Source: Diaphorobacter sp. HDW4B (lineage in GTDB: Bacteria; Pseudomonadota; Gammaproteobacteria; Burkholderiales; Burkholderiaceae_C). Taken from it: a DNA stretch of 64,000 bases. Numbering within the stretch: position 1 is the first letter of the stretch; each line of letters starts with the position of its first letter. Under the pieces are notes generated by a model that was given only the letters and a program-made list of their open reading frames with translations, searched no databases and was not told the DNA's origin. The position numbers were made by a program, and so were the translations under genes. The stretch lies in contig NZ_CP049905.1 of assembly GCF_011305535.1 (NCBI RefSeq), positions 2,697,501-2,761,500 of the forward strand. Direction: 5' to 3'. Below, one piece after another: positions 42,589 through 52,302 of this stretch.

Positions 42589-43536
42589 TCAGAACGGTGC
42601 CGTGCCGTCTTCCACCAGCTTGGCACCAATCCACTTCCCCGACTGCACCAGCTGCTTCGCGCAATCGGTGAGTACCACGCGCGCGGCGAGGGCGGCGGGG
42701 GAGAGTTCGTCGTCGGACAGGCTGCACAGCAGTGCGTGGCGGCGCACGCGTTCGTCGTCGATTTCGGACCACCAGAAGCGCTCTGCGGCGTCTTCATAGG
42801 GGTTGACGGCGGACCAGGGTTGCACGGTGGCGCCGAGGCCTGCGTCGACGGCTTCCATGAGCATGGTGAGCGAGTCGATTTCCATCGCGAGTTGTGGCTG
42901 AAAGCCTGCTTGCGCGCAGGCGGTGACGACGGAGCTGCGCAGGCCGTGGCTGCCGGAGGGCAGGATGAGCGGCTTTTCCTGAAGCTGCGTGAGCTTCATT
43001 TTTTCGGTGAGCGGCCACAGCGGTTTGCGGCGCGACTGGATGAGGAACAGGCGCTCTTCGAGCAGCGGCGTGACGCTCCAGCGGCGTGCGGCGTTGGTGT
43101 CGAACAGAATCGCCAGATCGAGCTGGCGCGCGTTGAGCAGACTGGACAGATGCCCCGACAGCGCCGAGACCATGTGCAGCCGCACGTCGGGATAACGCTC
43201 GCGCATCGCGCGCATCAGCGGCAGGCCGAGCACCGATGCGATGGTTGGCGAGAGACCGACGCTCACGGCTCCGGAAAGTCGTGCCTGTTGCGCCGCAAGA
43301 ATCGCCTGATCGGCATGGCGCAGGGTGAGCTGCGCTTCATGAAAGAACGCGAGGCCCGCCTCGGTCGGCACGGCGCCCTTGCTGGTGCGTTGCAGCAGGC
43401 GCGTGGAGAGTTCGCCCTCCAGGCGGCTGATCTGCTGACTCAGCGCCGATTGCACCATGCCCAGATCGAGCGCGGCCCGGCCCATCGAGCCGAGTTCGAC
43501 GATGCGGACGAAGTAGCGGAGTTGGCGCAGTTCCAT
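42589..43536 (-). CDS. LysR-family transcriptional regulator
   Basis: 315 aa from the ATG at 43534-43536; conserved sequence starts there (MELRQLRYFVRIVELGSMGRAALDLGMVQSALSQQISRLE) and the 24 residues upstream are not family-like. It converges on the CocE hydrolase with 3 bp between stops and diverges from hscC. Its target is not evident; the Bug/CocE pair is possible. Confidence 0.9.
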   Translation of the reverse strand: MELRQLRYFVRIVELGSMGRAALDLGMVQSALSQQISRLEGELSTRLLQRTSKGAVPTEAGLAFFHEAQLTLRHADQAILAAQQARLSGAVSVGLSPTIASVLGLPLMRAMRERYPDVRLHMVSALSGHLSSLLNARQLDLAILFDTNAARRWSVTPLLEERLFLIQSRRKPLWPLTEKMKLTQLQEKPLILPSGSHGLRSSVVTACAQAGFQPQLAMEIDSLTMLMEAVDAGLGATVQPWSAVNPYEDAAERFWWSEIDDERVRRHALLCSLSDDELSPAALAARVVLTDCAKQLVQSGKWIGAKLVEDGTAPF

Positions 43537-43561
43537 GGAGATCAGTGAGGGCGGGTGCGGT

Positions 43562-43580
43562 AGCGGCTTGGCAAGCCGCT
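43562..43580. promoter_or_regulatory. Inverted repeat upstream of LysR at 42589
   Basis: Perfect 8-bp inverted repeat AGCGGCTT-GGC-AAGCCGCT, 26 bp upstream of the LysR start, in the LysR/hscC divergent gap. It is either an autoregulatory operator or a leader hairpin. Confidence 0.35.
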
Positions 43581-43734
43581 GGATGAGCAAGGCTGGATCG
43601 TAAACCAATGCAAGCCTTTTCTTGCGGGGCCGTGCCGAATCGGGGAAGCGGGGAGGCTTCGGGTAATCTGCGTATCCATTGCCGTTTCTTCAATGGCTCA
43701 TTGAACAACACATAACACCAAGTCGGGCAGCACG

Positions 43735-45465
43735 ATGGCGGAATCGATGTTTGTAGGGATTGATCTGGGAACGACCAACAGCCTGGTCGCCGTATGGCAG
43801 GACGGCAAGCCACGGTTGGTGCCGAATGCGCTGGGCGAGGTGCTTACGCCGTCGGTCGTCAGCGTGGACAAGGACGGCAGTTTTCTGGTCGGCGCGGCGG
43901 CGAGGGATCGGCTGCAGAGCCATCCGCAACTGAGCGCGGCGGTGTTCAAGCGCGACATGGGGACGGCGCGCTCGTTCAGGCTCGGACAGCACACGATGCG
44001 GGCCGAAGAATTGTCGGCGCTGGTGCTGCGCGCCTTGAAGGCCGATGTCGAGGCCGATCTAGGCCAGCCCGTGCAGGAAGTGGTGATCACCGTGCCTGCG
44101 TATTTCTCCGACGCCCAGCGCCAGGCCACGCGCGCGGCAGGCACGTTGGCGGGGTTTGCAAGCGTCACCTTGCTCAACGAACCGACGGCTGCGGCGCTGG
44201 CTTACGGGCTGCATCAGGACGAAGGCCGGTTTCTCGTTTTTGACCTGGGCGGCGGAACCTTCGATGTATCGGTGCTGGAGCTGTTCGAAGGCGTGATGGA
44301 AGTGCGTGCCACGGCGGGTGACAACCGACTGGGCGGCGAGGACGTGGATGAGCTGATGGTGCGGCGCTTCGTGCAGGATACGGGCATGTCCGACGATGTG
44401 GCGCATCAGCCCTTGATGGCGGCGCGGCTGTTGCGTGCGGCGGAGGGCACCAAGCGTGCGCTGGCGGCGCAGGAGACGGTGGTGATGCGCGTGGATGTGG
44501 ATGGTGCGTCGTTCTCGAAAACGTGGACATCGCAGGAGCTGGAGAAGGCGCTGGAGCCCTTGCTGGAGCGCATGCGCCAGCCGGTGGAGCGTGCGCTGCG
44601 CGACTCGCGCATCCGGCCGCAGGAACTCGACGCCGTGGTGCTCGCGGGCGGCAGCACACGTCTGGTGGCGGTGCGCCAGTTGGTCACGCGGATGTTCGGG
44701 CGCTTTCCCGAGGTGTCGCTCGATCCCGATCAGGTGGTGGCCCTCGGAGCGGCCGTGCAGGCCGCGCTGCGTGGGCGCGATGCGGCGCTCGCAGAGCGCG
44801 TGATGACGGACGTGTGTCCGTACACGTTGGGCGTGAACGTGAACAAGCGACTCGATGGCGATCGCTCGCAGTCGGGTTTCATGGCGCCGGTGCTGGAGCG
44901 CAACACCATCATTCCGGCAAGCCGGGTGGAGCGCTTCTCCCCGATGAGCACGGATCAACGTGAGCTGCAAATCGAGATTTTTCAGGGCGAGGCCCGGCGC
45001 GTGCAGGACAACATCCGTCTGGGTGAATTGAATCTGCAATTGCCCAAGGGCGGCTGCGAGGGCGTGGTGGCGGATGTGCGCTTCACGCTCGATGCCAATG
45101 GTTTGTTGGAGGTCGAGGCCACCTTGCTGCGCCATGGTGCGCCGTTGGGGCCTGCGACGCAGTTGGTGATCGAGTCTTCGTCCGAGCGCCTTTCGCCCGA
45201 AGAAATCCAGAAGCGGCTTGCGCGTCTGCAGGCGCTCAAGCTGCATCCGCGCGATCGTCTGGAGGTACGCGCGCTGATTGCGCGCGCCGAGCGGCACCAC
45301 GCGCAACTGCTGGGCATGTGGCGCAGCGTGGTGGCCGATGCGATCCTGCGTTTTGAAGTGGCGCTGGAGTCGCAGGATGATCGCCAGATCGCACCACCGC
45401 GCAAGCAACTGGAAGAGCTGCTCGCGCGCATCGAATCCGAGACCTTCCTGCCCGGTCTGGAGTAG
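43735..45465 (+). CDS. hscC: HscC-type Hsp70 chaperone
   Basis: 576 aa, shorter than DnaK (~640) and near E. coli HscC (~556). The ATPase domain has GIDLGTTNS (8-16), FKRDMG (71-76), [12 protein letters not shown] (118-129), [12 protein letters not shown] (148-159) and [13 protein letters not shown] (169-181). The substrate-binding part (~375-576) has a short lid and lacks the acidic DnaK tail. Overall sequence agrees with remembered HscC. HscC-type Hsp70s work with dedicated membrane J proteins in E. coli (DjlB/DjlC), and such a partner follows 5 bp downstream here. Confidence 0.88.
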   Translation: MAESMFVGIDLGTTNSLVAVWQDGKPRLVPNALGEVLTPSVVSVDKDGSFLVGAAARDRLQSHPQLSAAVFKRDMGTARSFRLGQHTMRAEELSALVLRALKADVEADLGQPVQEVVITVPAYFSDAQRQATRAAGTLAGFASVTLLNEPTAAALAYGLHQDEGRFLVFDLGGGTFDVSVLELFEGVMEVRATAGDNRLGGEDVDELMVRRFVQDTGMSDDVAHQPLMAARLLRAAEGTKRALAAQETVVMRVDVDGASFSKTWTSQELEKALEPLLERMRQPVERALRDSRIRPQELDAVVLAGGSTRLVAVRQLVTRMFGRFPEVSLDPDQVVALGAAVQAALRGRDAALAERVMTDVCPYTLGVNVNKRLDGDRSQSGFMAPVLERNTIIPASRVERFSPMSTDQRELQIEIFQGEARRVQDNIRLGELNLQLPKGGCEGVVADVRFTLDANGLLEVEATLLRHGAPLGPATQLVIESSSERLSPEEIQKRLARLQALKLHPRDRLEVRALIARAERHHAQLLGMWRSVVADAILRFEVALESQDDRQIAPPRKQLEELLARIESETFLPGLE

Positions 45466-45470
45466 CCACG

Positions 45471-47180
45471 ATGAGCAGCAGCAACTTGCGAAGCGAGGCC
45501 TTCGAGCGACTGGGCCTGCCTGCGGACGCGGACGAGCGCGCGGTACGCAGAGCCTATGCGCGCCTGCTCAAGGACATCGATCAGGTGGCCGACCCGCAGG
45601 CATTCATCGAACTGCGCGCGAACTACGAGCGGGCGCTGGCCATGGCGCGATCAGCGGCCTGGGAGGCGGAGCAGGACGAGGCGGACGACGAGGCCGATGA
45701 AGACAAGGAAGACGAAGAAAATTCGGTCGATGTGACGGAGCGATCCGGGCAGGATGCGGCACAGGAAAAACCTGCTGAATCTGCGCCGCAGGAGTCGCCA
45801 CATGAGGTGGCCAAGCGCTTGCTGGATGGCGTGCGCTGGCGCTTTCAGCCGTGGGAGCGTGATGCCGCGTTCGCCGAACTCAAGACGCTGGTGGCCGATC
45901 CCGCGCTCGAGAATATCGAGGTGCGCGACATGTTCGAGCGCATGCTGGCATGGCGCATCGCGGGCAACGAATGGGGTGCGCGCCGCAGCGCCTTGCTGCT
46001 CGCGGCTGATGAACTGTTCGACTGGCGTCGCAAGGGTGCAGGTGTGGAGGGGCTGGAAGCCCTGCTCGACGGCTTTGCGGCCATGCATCCGCAGCAGCGC
46101 AAGGTGGCGTTGGCCTTGCTGGGCGAGCCCGATCCCGCCGTTGCGCGTAGCTTGCAGATGACGCCCGAGAACCTGATCTTGTTTGGAGACCAATGGGCGC
46201 AATGGCTCGCGTGGTGGTTGCCGCACGAGCATCTGCACCGCTGGACGGCGGCCTGGGGGCGACTGCCGCTGCACGAGCGTGCGGGGCTGTCGATTGCGGC
46301 GTCGTTCAGACAACTGGTCCGGGCGCTGAATGCGCATGCTTCCAAACTGGTGTTCATCGGCTTGATGGCGATGGTGGGCATTTTCTCGTTTCACCAGATT
46401 GCGGAGCGTTCGCGCGTCAAACAGATCGCGGAGGGTGACAAGGTCTGTGCCGACGCGCTGGCAGCGCCGCGCGCCAACGGCTGGCACGATGTGCTGGCGG
46501 ACAAGCTCTGGGAACTGGACCGCTGCAGCAAGAACTTGGGCGTGGCGACCAAGGCGGATTTGCGCGGGGTGGCGCAGATGCACCGCATCGGCAATGCGTT
46601 GGCGGGTCACCATGGCAGTCTGGAGTACAAGGCGTTGGACTTTTCGCTGTTGCGGCTGAATCTGCGCGATGGTCGTGCTTATGGTTTTGTGCGAGAGGAA
46701 TCCTCGCTCGCCTATTGCCCGGAACTGCGCAACTTTGCGCTGCGCGCGCGCTGGCTGGAGCTGGGCGATGTGCCAGCGGCCAAGGCGCTGATTCAGGAGC
46801 TGGCCTGGTGCGAGGGCCAGAGGGCATCCGATGCGCAACGGGATCGGCAAGAGGTGGAGGGGCGGTATCGGCGCAGAGATCTGGCGAGCCGCGACTCAGT
46901 GACCTTCTGGACGTTGATGCGGCATGTCGATGCGTGGCCCGATGCGGCCAAGCCTTCTGTGGCGCTGCATGCGCTGGTGCATCAGGCGACGCCGTCCGAC
47001 TTCGACTGGCGATTGCCCACGGAGCTGGGGATGGTCGAGTGCGCGGCGAACGCCTCGTCGTCGGTGCCTTGCCGACCGAAGATCGATCAGGCATCGCAGA
47101 CCGCCAAGGACTTGAACGCCGCCCTGCGCCGACTGGAGCAGCCCAAGCTCCCCGAACTGCGAACCTACGAAAAGCCCTGA
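45471..47180 (+). CDS. J-domain-like membrane partner of HscC (DjlB/DjlC-like)
   Basis: 569 aa. Residues ~7-58 look like a J domain ([27 protein letters not shown]...[13 protein letters not shown]), but the HPD tripeptide needed to stimulate Hsp70 is absent: the loop reads [10 protein letters not shown] very acidic linker (~65-95) follows, then helical sequence, one membrane segment at ~293-309 ([14 protein letters not shown]), and a cysteine-containing C-terminal half. It is coupled to hscC by a 5-bp gap, as djl genes are near hscC in enterobacteria. It is either a divergent J protein or has lost that activity. Confidence 0.75.
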   Translation: MSSSNLRSEAFERLGLPADADERAVRRAYARLLKDIDQVADPQAFIELRANYERALAMARSAAWEAEQDEADDEADEDKEDEENSVDVTERSGQDAAQEKPAESAPQESPHEVAKRLLDGVRWRFQPWERDAAFAELKTLVADPALENIEVRDMFERMLAWRIAGNEWGARRSALLLAADELFDWRRKGAGVEGLEALLDGFAAMHPQQRKVALALLGEPDPAVARSLQMTPENLILFGDQWAQWLAWWLPHEHLHRWTAAWGRLPLHERAGLSIAASFRQLVRALNAHASKLVFIGLMAMVGIFSFHQIAERSRVKQIAEGDKVCADALAAPRANGWHDVLADKLWELDRCSKNLGVATKADLRGVAQMHRIGNALAGHHGSLEYKALDFSLLRLNLRDGRAYGFVREESSLAYCPELRNFALRARWLELGDVPAAKALIQELAWCEGQRASDAQRDRQEVEGRYRRRDLASRDSVTFWTLMRHVDAWPDAAKPSVALHALVHQATPSDFDWRLPTELGMVECAANASSSVPCRPKIDQASQTAKDLNAALRRLEQPKLPELRTYEKP

Positions 47181-48281
47181 TCAGAACCGGTACTGCATCC
47201 CCACGCCAAACCCGCGCGCACGGCTTTTGTTGCCTGCGCCCTGGTAGCCGTCGTCCCAGTTGGTCAGGTCGAATTCGGCGTACAGCTTGGTGCGATACGA
47301 CATCTTGTATTCGTAGAACGCGACGAAGCGAGCGTAGCCGTCGTCGGTGTATTGCGAGCGTTCGCGGGCGACCTTGTAGTAGGCGAGGGTCCAGTCGGTC
47401 TTGGTGGTGGTCGACAGCGTCGCGCCCAGCGAATACACGCGCTGGATGGTGCTGATGCCTGCGCCTTGGTCGGCTTCGCTGCGTGCCGCGGACATGGCGT
47501 AGCGGATGGTGCCCGATTTATAGGCACCGCCCACGGTCCAGGCCTTGAGGGCGTGGCCGTCGGCGTCCTTGAAGGTCTGATAAGCGCCCGAGAGCACGGC
47601 GCCGCGGTCTTCCACCGAGGCCATCAGGCCGCCGGAGGACAGTGGCTTGCGGTCGCCCGCCTGCTCGCCGAAGCTGTACATGGCGGACAGGCGCAGGTTG
47701 TCGGAGCGGCTGCTGAACTTGACCGAGTTGTCCAGCCAGTACGAGTTGCCCGCGAGGCCGCTGTTGCCGTATTGGTTGCTCAACCCCGGCTGGCTGAGTG
47801 CGCCGATGGTGACGTTGGGGTTGAAATCGGGAAAGCGCTTTTGCAGCGGGTCGATGTAGGCCAGCGAATCGGCCAGCAGCGAAGTGTGGCGGCCCACGGT
47901 GAGGGTTTCGGTCTGGCTTTGCAGGCCGATCCAACTCGCGCGGTCAAAGTATTTGCCGCTGTGAGTCTGCGTGCCGGTGTCGGCGTTGATGCCCGATTCC
48001 AGCTCCCAGACCGTGTTCAGCCCGCCGCCCAATGGTGTGATGCCGCGCACGCCCCAGCGGCTGGCCTCGTTCAGACCACTGCCCATGCTGGACTGCGAGG
48101 TGCTGGTGGGTTGGTGCGTGTCGGAGAGGCCGGACGAGCGGCGCAGGCCCAGATCCATCACGCCATAGACCGTGAAATCCTTGAGCTGCGCGAGGGCGGG
48201 CGTCGCCGTGCTGGCGAGGAGCACCGCGCAGAGTGCGCCGAATTTTTTCTTATTGTTCAACAACAAAACTGACTCCGTCAT
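47181..48281 (-). CDS. Gram-negative general porin (OmpC-like, porin_4 type)
   Basis: 366-aa outer-membrane beta-barrel. The ATG at 48279-48281 gives a signal peptide ([20 protein letters not shown]); the mature protein starts [19 protein letters not shown] and ends with the terminal phenylalanine (GVGMQYRF) required for barrel insertion. Betaproteobacterial porins of this type form trimers that admit small hydrophilic or anionic solutes. Its stop codon lies immediately against the stop of the convergent J-domain gene (no base between them). Confidence 0.92.
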   Translation of the reverse strand: MTESVLLLNNKKKFGALCAVLLASTATPALAQLKDFTVYGVMDLGLRRSSGLSDTHQPTSTSQSSMGSGLNEASRWGVRGITPLGGGLNTVWELESGINADTGTQTHSGKYFDRASWIGLQSQTETLTVGRHTSLLADSLAYIDPLQKRFPDFNPNVTIGALSQPGLSNQYGNSGLAGNSYWLDNSVKFSSRSDNLRLSAMYSFGEQAGDRKPLSSGGLMASVEDRGAVLSGAYQTFKDADGHALKAWTVGGAYKSGTIRYAMSAARSEADQGAGISTIQRVYSLGATLSTTTKTDWTLAYYKVARERSQYTDDGYARFVAFYEYKMSYRTKLYAEFDLTNWDDGYQGAGNKSRARGFGVGMQYRF

Positions 48282-48606
48282 CGGGGGGCGAGGGGCTGAC
48301 AGCGGCCCGGCTCGCGCATGCATGGGGGACTGGCGGCTGCACAGCCGTGGAGATCATGCGCGAAGTCGGAGCGCACACATAGCGGCGTTGCAGTTGCAGA
48401 CACTTGCGCAGACATATCGAGAGAAATATGGAAAATCACGCGCAAGTGCTTGTCGGATAGAGGGAAGTTTAACCGTCACCCTCGGGAACGGGCGATTTTC
48501 CTCGGCGCACTGTTGTTTTGCCTGCCACCTTTGCCACGATGTGAAATGGTCATGCAGCAGGGATATGCGGCACGCCGGGCGGCGCGGGCCGGGGCAAAAA
48601 AATACA

Positions 48607-49755
48607 ATGGAGCCAATGAGCAGCGTTTCTTCCTCCTCTTCGTCTTCTTCCAAACACCGTGTAGTCGTCGGCCTGTCGGGCGGCGTGGATTCGGCCGTCA
48701 CCGCGTATCTGCTCAAGAAGCAGGGGCACGAGGTGGTCGGGATCTTCATGAAGAACTGGGAAGATGACGACGACAGCGAGTTCTGCTCGTCCAACGTCGA
48801 CTTCGTGGACGCGGCTGCGGTGGCCGACGTGATCGGCATCGAGATCGAGCATGTGAACTTTGCGGCCGAGTACAAGGACCGCGTGTTTGCTGAATTTCTG
48901 CGCGAATACGAGGCGGGCCGCACGCCCAATCCGGACGTGCTGTGCAATGCCGAGATCAAGTTCAAGGCGTTTCTCGACCACGCGATGCGTCTGGGGGCAG
49001 AGAAGATCGCCACCGGCCACTATGCGCGCGTGCGCCAGAACGCCGACACGCAGTTGTTCGAGTTGCTCAAGGGTCTCGATCCGTCCAAGGACCAGAGCTA
49101 TTTTCTGCACCGTCTGAATCAGGCGCAGTTGTCCAAGTCGATGTTCCCGGTCGGCGAGCTGCACAAGACCGAGGTGCGCCGCATTGCCGAGGAAATCGGC
49201 CTGCCGAACGCCAAGAAGAAGGATTCGACCGGCATCTGCTTCATCGGCGAGCGGCCGTTCCGCGATTTTCTGAACCGCTACATCAAGCACGAGCCGGGCC
49301 TGATCATCGACGACCGGGGTCGCAAGCTCGGCAAGCATGTGGGGCTGTCGTTCTACACGCTGGGCCAGCGCCAGGGCTTGGGCATTGGTGGCGTGAAGGA
49401 AAAGGGCGCGGAGCGCGGCGCGGGCGACCATGCGCCGTGGTTCGTCGCGCGCAAGGATCTGGAGAAGAACCAGTTGCGCGTGGTGCAGGGCCATGACCAT
49501 CCGTGGCTGCTCTCGCACGATCTGCAGGCGCTCGACGCCAGTTGGATCGCCGGTCACCCACCCGCCACTGGCGGCTGCGCGGCCAAGACCCGCTACCGCC
49601 AGCAGGACGCCCACTGCAATGTGGTGCGTGCCGAAGGTGCGGGCTTTGCCCTGCATTTCCCCGAAGCCCAATGGGCCGTCACGCCGGGCCAGTCGGCCGT
49701 GCTGTATGACGGCGATGTGTGCCTGGGCGGCGGCGTGATTTCGGCGATGGGCTGA
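48607..49755 (+). CDS. mnmA: tRNA-specific 2-thiouridylase MnmA
   Basis: 382 aa; makes 2-thiouridine at U34 of Lys, Glu and Gln tRNAs. PP-loop GLSGGVDSA (22-30) binds ATP. The two catalytic cysteines are Cys113 ([12 protein letters not shown]) and Cys211 ([13 protein letters not shown]). The N-terminus has a run of serines (residues 5-15) before the conserved [11 protein letters not shown]; start at 48607 or 48616 (three codons apart). A much longer upstream frame crosses the porin promoter region and is not coding. It stands alone. Confidence 0.95.
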   Translation: MEPMSSVSSSSSSSSKHRVVVGLSGGVDSAVTAYLLKKQGHEVVGIFMKNWEDDDDSEFCSSNVDFVDAAAVADVIGIEIEHVNFAAEYKDRVFAEFLREYEAGRTPNPDVLCNAEIKFKAFLDHAMRLGAEKIATGHYARVRQNADTQLFELLKGLDPSKDQSYFLHRLNQAQLSKSMFPVGELHKTEVRRIAEEIGLPNAKKKDSTGICFIGERPFRDFLNRYIKHEPGLIIDDRGRKLGKHVGLSFYTLGQRQGLGIGGVKEKGAERGAGDHAPWFVARKDLEKNQLRVVQGHDHPWLLSHDLQALDASWIAGHPPATGGCAAKTRYRQQDAHCNVVRAEGAGFALHFPEAQWAVTPGQSAVLYDGDVCLGGGVISAMG

Positions 49756-50320
49756 TGGGCTGAGCCCGGACTCTGCACTTCGCGTTCCGTCATCCATCGG
49801 CGGAGTCGACATCGACAGCGGCGTTTGCCGCACACCTCCAACAAACACAAGCAACGCCAAGCCCATCGAATGCCTTGGCGGCTTTGCAGTACGCGCACAC
49901 ATTGGCATGGGTGTCGTCGTGCTTTGCCGTGCCTGAAAAACGAAGCGAAAGAGGCCCCGTGCTGACGGGTGTTGGTGGCCGTGGTGGGCCATGGGCCAAA
50001 CGTCGGGCGCTGCTTCGGACGCAGCTCAACGACGATGCCGCCACTTTAGTTTGAAAATTTCGGGAGTCAATTGAAAAGAATTCCGCGGAGCGGTCTCCCT
50101 CTGACAAGGCGTTGCATTTCCGTCTTCTCAGTGTTCCTTCCGATGGCCGCTCTCTTGACGGGTCCATAGACTCGCGCCCGCTCTGCGGAAAGCGGGTTTG
50201 CCCGCTCACCTGCAGAAAAAAAGTGCTTGAAACTCGTTGTCGCCCGAAGCCATGGGCGTCCGGTCCACGCAATCAATTCATAACAGTTGGTTTTTTACTT
50301 TCAAAAAAGGGGCGTATCAG
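49756..50320. other. Long gap between mnmA and lactate permease
   Basis: 565 bp without a convincing gene. Several overlapping short frames exist on both strands but show no family feature, no ribosome site and no coherent composition. The part around 50040-50080 (GAAAATTTC, CAATTGAAAAG) is AT-richer and may contain the permease promoter. GGGCT-AGCCC just after mnmA forms a weak hairpin without a T-run. Confidence 0.5.
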
Positions 50321-51982
50321 ATGATTTGGCAGCAGGTCTACGATCCGATTGGGAACATGGTGGTCTCCACCTTGCTTGCGGCAATACCCGTGGTGGTGAT
50401 GCTCGCGGCGCTGGGGTTCTTTCACATCAAGGCGCACATCGCCGCAGGCATGGGGCTGATCGCCGCGTTGCTGGTGGCGGTGTTTGCGTATGGCATGCCG
50501 GCCGAGATGGCGGGTCGCGCCGCTCTGTTCGGTGGCTTCACCGGTCTGTTGCCGATTGGCTGGATCGTGTTGAACATCATCTTTTTGCACCAGCTCACCG
50601 AGCAGAACGGCAGCTTCAAGGTGCTGCAGGATTCGCTCTCGGGCATCACTGAAGACCGCCGCATCCAGCTCCTGCTGATCGCGTTCTGCTTCGGCGCGTT
50701 CTTTGAAGGCGCGGCTGGTTTCGGCACGCCTGTGGCCGTGACCGCTGCGATCCTGATCGGCTTGGGCTTCTCGCCGCTGGCCGCATCGGGCCTGTCGCTG
50801 ATCGCCAATACCGCTCCGGTCGCGTTCGGCGCGCTGGGCACGCCGGTGATCACGCTGGCCAAGGTGCACGGCTACGACCTGATGGAAGTGACCGCGATGA
50901 TCGGCCGTCAACTGCCGTTCTTCTCGGTGCTGGTGCCGTTCTGGCTGATCTGGGCGTTCGCCGGTCGCAAGGGCATGATGGAAATCTGGCCCGCGATTCT
51001 GGTGGCGGGCCTGAGCTTCGCGATTCCGCAGTTCCTGGTGTCCAACTACATCGGCCCCGAGCTGGTGGACATCATCGCCGCCATCGTCTCGATGATCTGC
51101 CTGGTGGGTTTCCTGCGCGTGTGGCAGCCCAAGAAGGTGTGGACTTCGGCGTCGCTGCGCGGCAAGGACGTGAGCGCTTCGGAAGTGAAGCCGCCACAGC
51201 CCGTGGTCCAGCACAGCAAGGAAGCGCTGATCGCCGCCTGGATGCCTTGGGTCATCCTGTCGGTGTTCGTGTTCATCTGGGGTCTGCCTTCGGTGAAGGC
51301 CTGGCTCAACGGCATCTTTGCCCCCGCGTTCCCGATGGCCGGTCTGCACAACCTGATCGAAAAGGTGCCACCCGTGGTGCCGCAGCCGACGAAGGAAGGT
51401 GCGGTCTATACGCTGAACCTGCTGTCCGCCACCGGCACGGCGATTCTGCTGTCGGCTGTGGTGAGTGCGTTCCTGATGAAGTACAACCCGGTCGCCATCG
51501 TGCGCACGTTCTTCAAGACGATCTGGCTGGTGCGCTACTCGCTGCTGACCATCGTGCTGATGCTGGCGCTGGGCACGCTGACCCGTTATTCCGGCACCGA
51601 CACCACACTGGGTCTGGCGTTTGCCAACACCGGCGTGCTGTATCCGTTCTTCGGCACCTTGATGGGCTGGCTGGGCGTGGCTTTGACGGGCTCCGATACC
51701 GCATCGAACGTGCTGTTCGGCGGCATGCAGAAGGTGGCTGCGGATCAGCTCGGTCTGTCACCCAATCTGATGGGCGCGGCCAACAGCTCGGGTGGTGTGA
51801 TGGGCAAGATGATCGACGCGCAGTCGATCGTGGTGGCTTCTACCGCTACGCGTTGGTTCAATCGTGAAGGGGACATCTTGCGTTATGTGTTCTTCCATTC
51901 GATTGCGCTGGCTTGTCTGGTGGGGTTGTATGTGACGTTGCAGGCTTATGTTTGGCCGTTTACGTTGATGGTCGTGCATTGA
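50321..51982 (+). CDS. lldP: L-lactate permease (LctP/LldP family)
   Basis: 553-aa inner-membrane protein with about 12-14 hydrophobic segments. Family landmarks are MIWQQVYDPIGNMVVSTLLAAIPV at the N-terminus, FFEGAAGFGTPVAVTAAILIGLGF, and the C-terminal GSDTASNVLFGGMQK and NSSGGVMGKMIDAQSIVVA blocks. It imports lactate or glycolate with protons. The ATG at 50321 is used because conserved sequence starts there with AAAGGGG ~11 nt upstream. No lactate dehydrogenase gene is adjacent. A glyoxylate operon lies next on the opposite strand, so glycolate uptake is a possible link (inference). Confidence 0.92.
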   Translation: MIWQQVYDPIGNMVVSTLLAAIPVVVMLAALGFFHIKAHIAAGMGLIAALLVAVFAYGMPAEMAGRAALFGGFTGLLPIGWIVLNIIFLHQLTEQNGSFKVLQDSLSGITEDRRIQLLLIAFCFGAFFEGAAGFGTPVAVTAAILIGLGFSPLAASGLSLIANTAPVAFGALGTPVITLAKVHGYDLMEVTAMIGRQLPFFSVLVPFWLIWAFAGRKGMMEIWPAILVAGLSFAIPQFLVSNYIGPELVDIIAAIVSMICLVGFLRVWQPKKVWTSASLRGKDVSASEVKPPQPVVQHSKEALIAAWMPWVILSVFVFIWGLPSVKAWLNGIFAPAFPMAGLHNLIEKVPPVVPQPTKEGAVYTLNLLSATGTAILLSAVVSAFLMKYNPVAIVRTFFKTIWLVRYSLLTIVLMLALGTLTRYSGTDTTLGLAFANTGVLYPFFGTLMGWLGVALTGSDTASNVLFGGMQKVAADQLGLSPNLMGAANSSGGVMGKMIDAQSIVVASTATRWFNREGDILRYVFFHSIALACLVGLYVTLQAYVWPFTLMVVH

Positions 51983-52012
51983 TCTGATCTGTTGATCAGG
52001 GCTTTGTCCGGG

Positions 52013-52045
52013 CTCCTCTCCTGCTGTTGTGGGAGGGGAGTTTTT
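52013..52045 (+). terminator. Rho-independent terminator after lactate permease
   Basis: CTCCTCTCC (52013-52021) pairs with GGAGGGGAG (52032-52040, one G-U) around a 10-nt loop, followed by TTTTT and more T residues, 31 bp after the stop. Confidence 0.85.
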
Positions 52046-52080
52046 CTTTTTTTGGCTGCGCTGGGCGTTTGCTTACGGAG

Positions 52081-52285
52081 GCCGGGTCTCGCCCCGGCGG
52101 GCGAGTAACTTTTCGCTGGCGCGCGAAAAGTCACCAAAAGCGCGCTTGAATTCGGGGTCATCCGGCAGAACTCGACTGCGCGCCGTAGGCGCTCCGCTCG
52201 GACAACCGCCGGAAGTCAGTTTTGAAGAGGTGCGTTCGGCACTTTGCTTCGCTCGTGCCTTGTTTATCTCGCGACTTCGCGAGAT
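52081..52285 (+). repeat. Convergent-gap repeat, copy R5 (single, forward)
   Basis: Fifth copy of the ~200-bp repeat, without an inverted partner. Stems: ACTTTTCGC/GCGAAAAGT, TCCGGC/GCCGGA (52161-52166/52208-52213, a third version of the R1 stem), and ATCTCGCG-ACTT-CGCGAGAT (52266-52285). It ends 17 bp before the stop of the convergent glycerate kinase gene and fills the 51983-52302 gap together with the permease terminator. Confidence 0.85.
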
Positions 52286-52302
52286 GGTTTTGGCTGCTCT
52301 GC

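Noticed and set aside
48550-49992. 480-codon minus-strand frame across mnmA
   Set aside because: It is antisense to a conserved mnmA with both catalytic cysteines. Its start region in the 49.8-50.0 kb gap has no ribosome site or recognisable domain.
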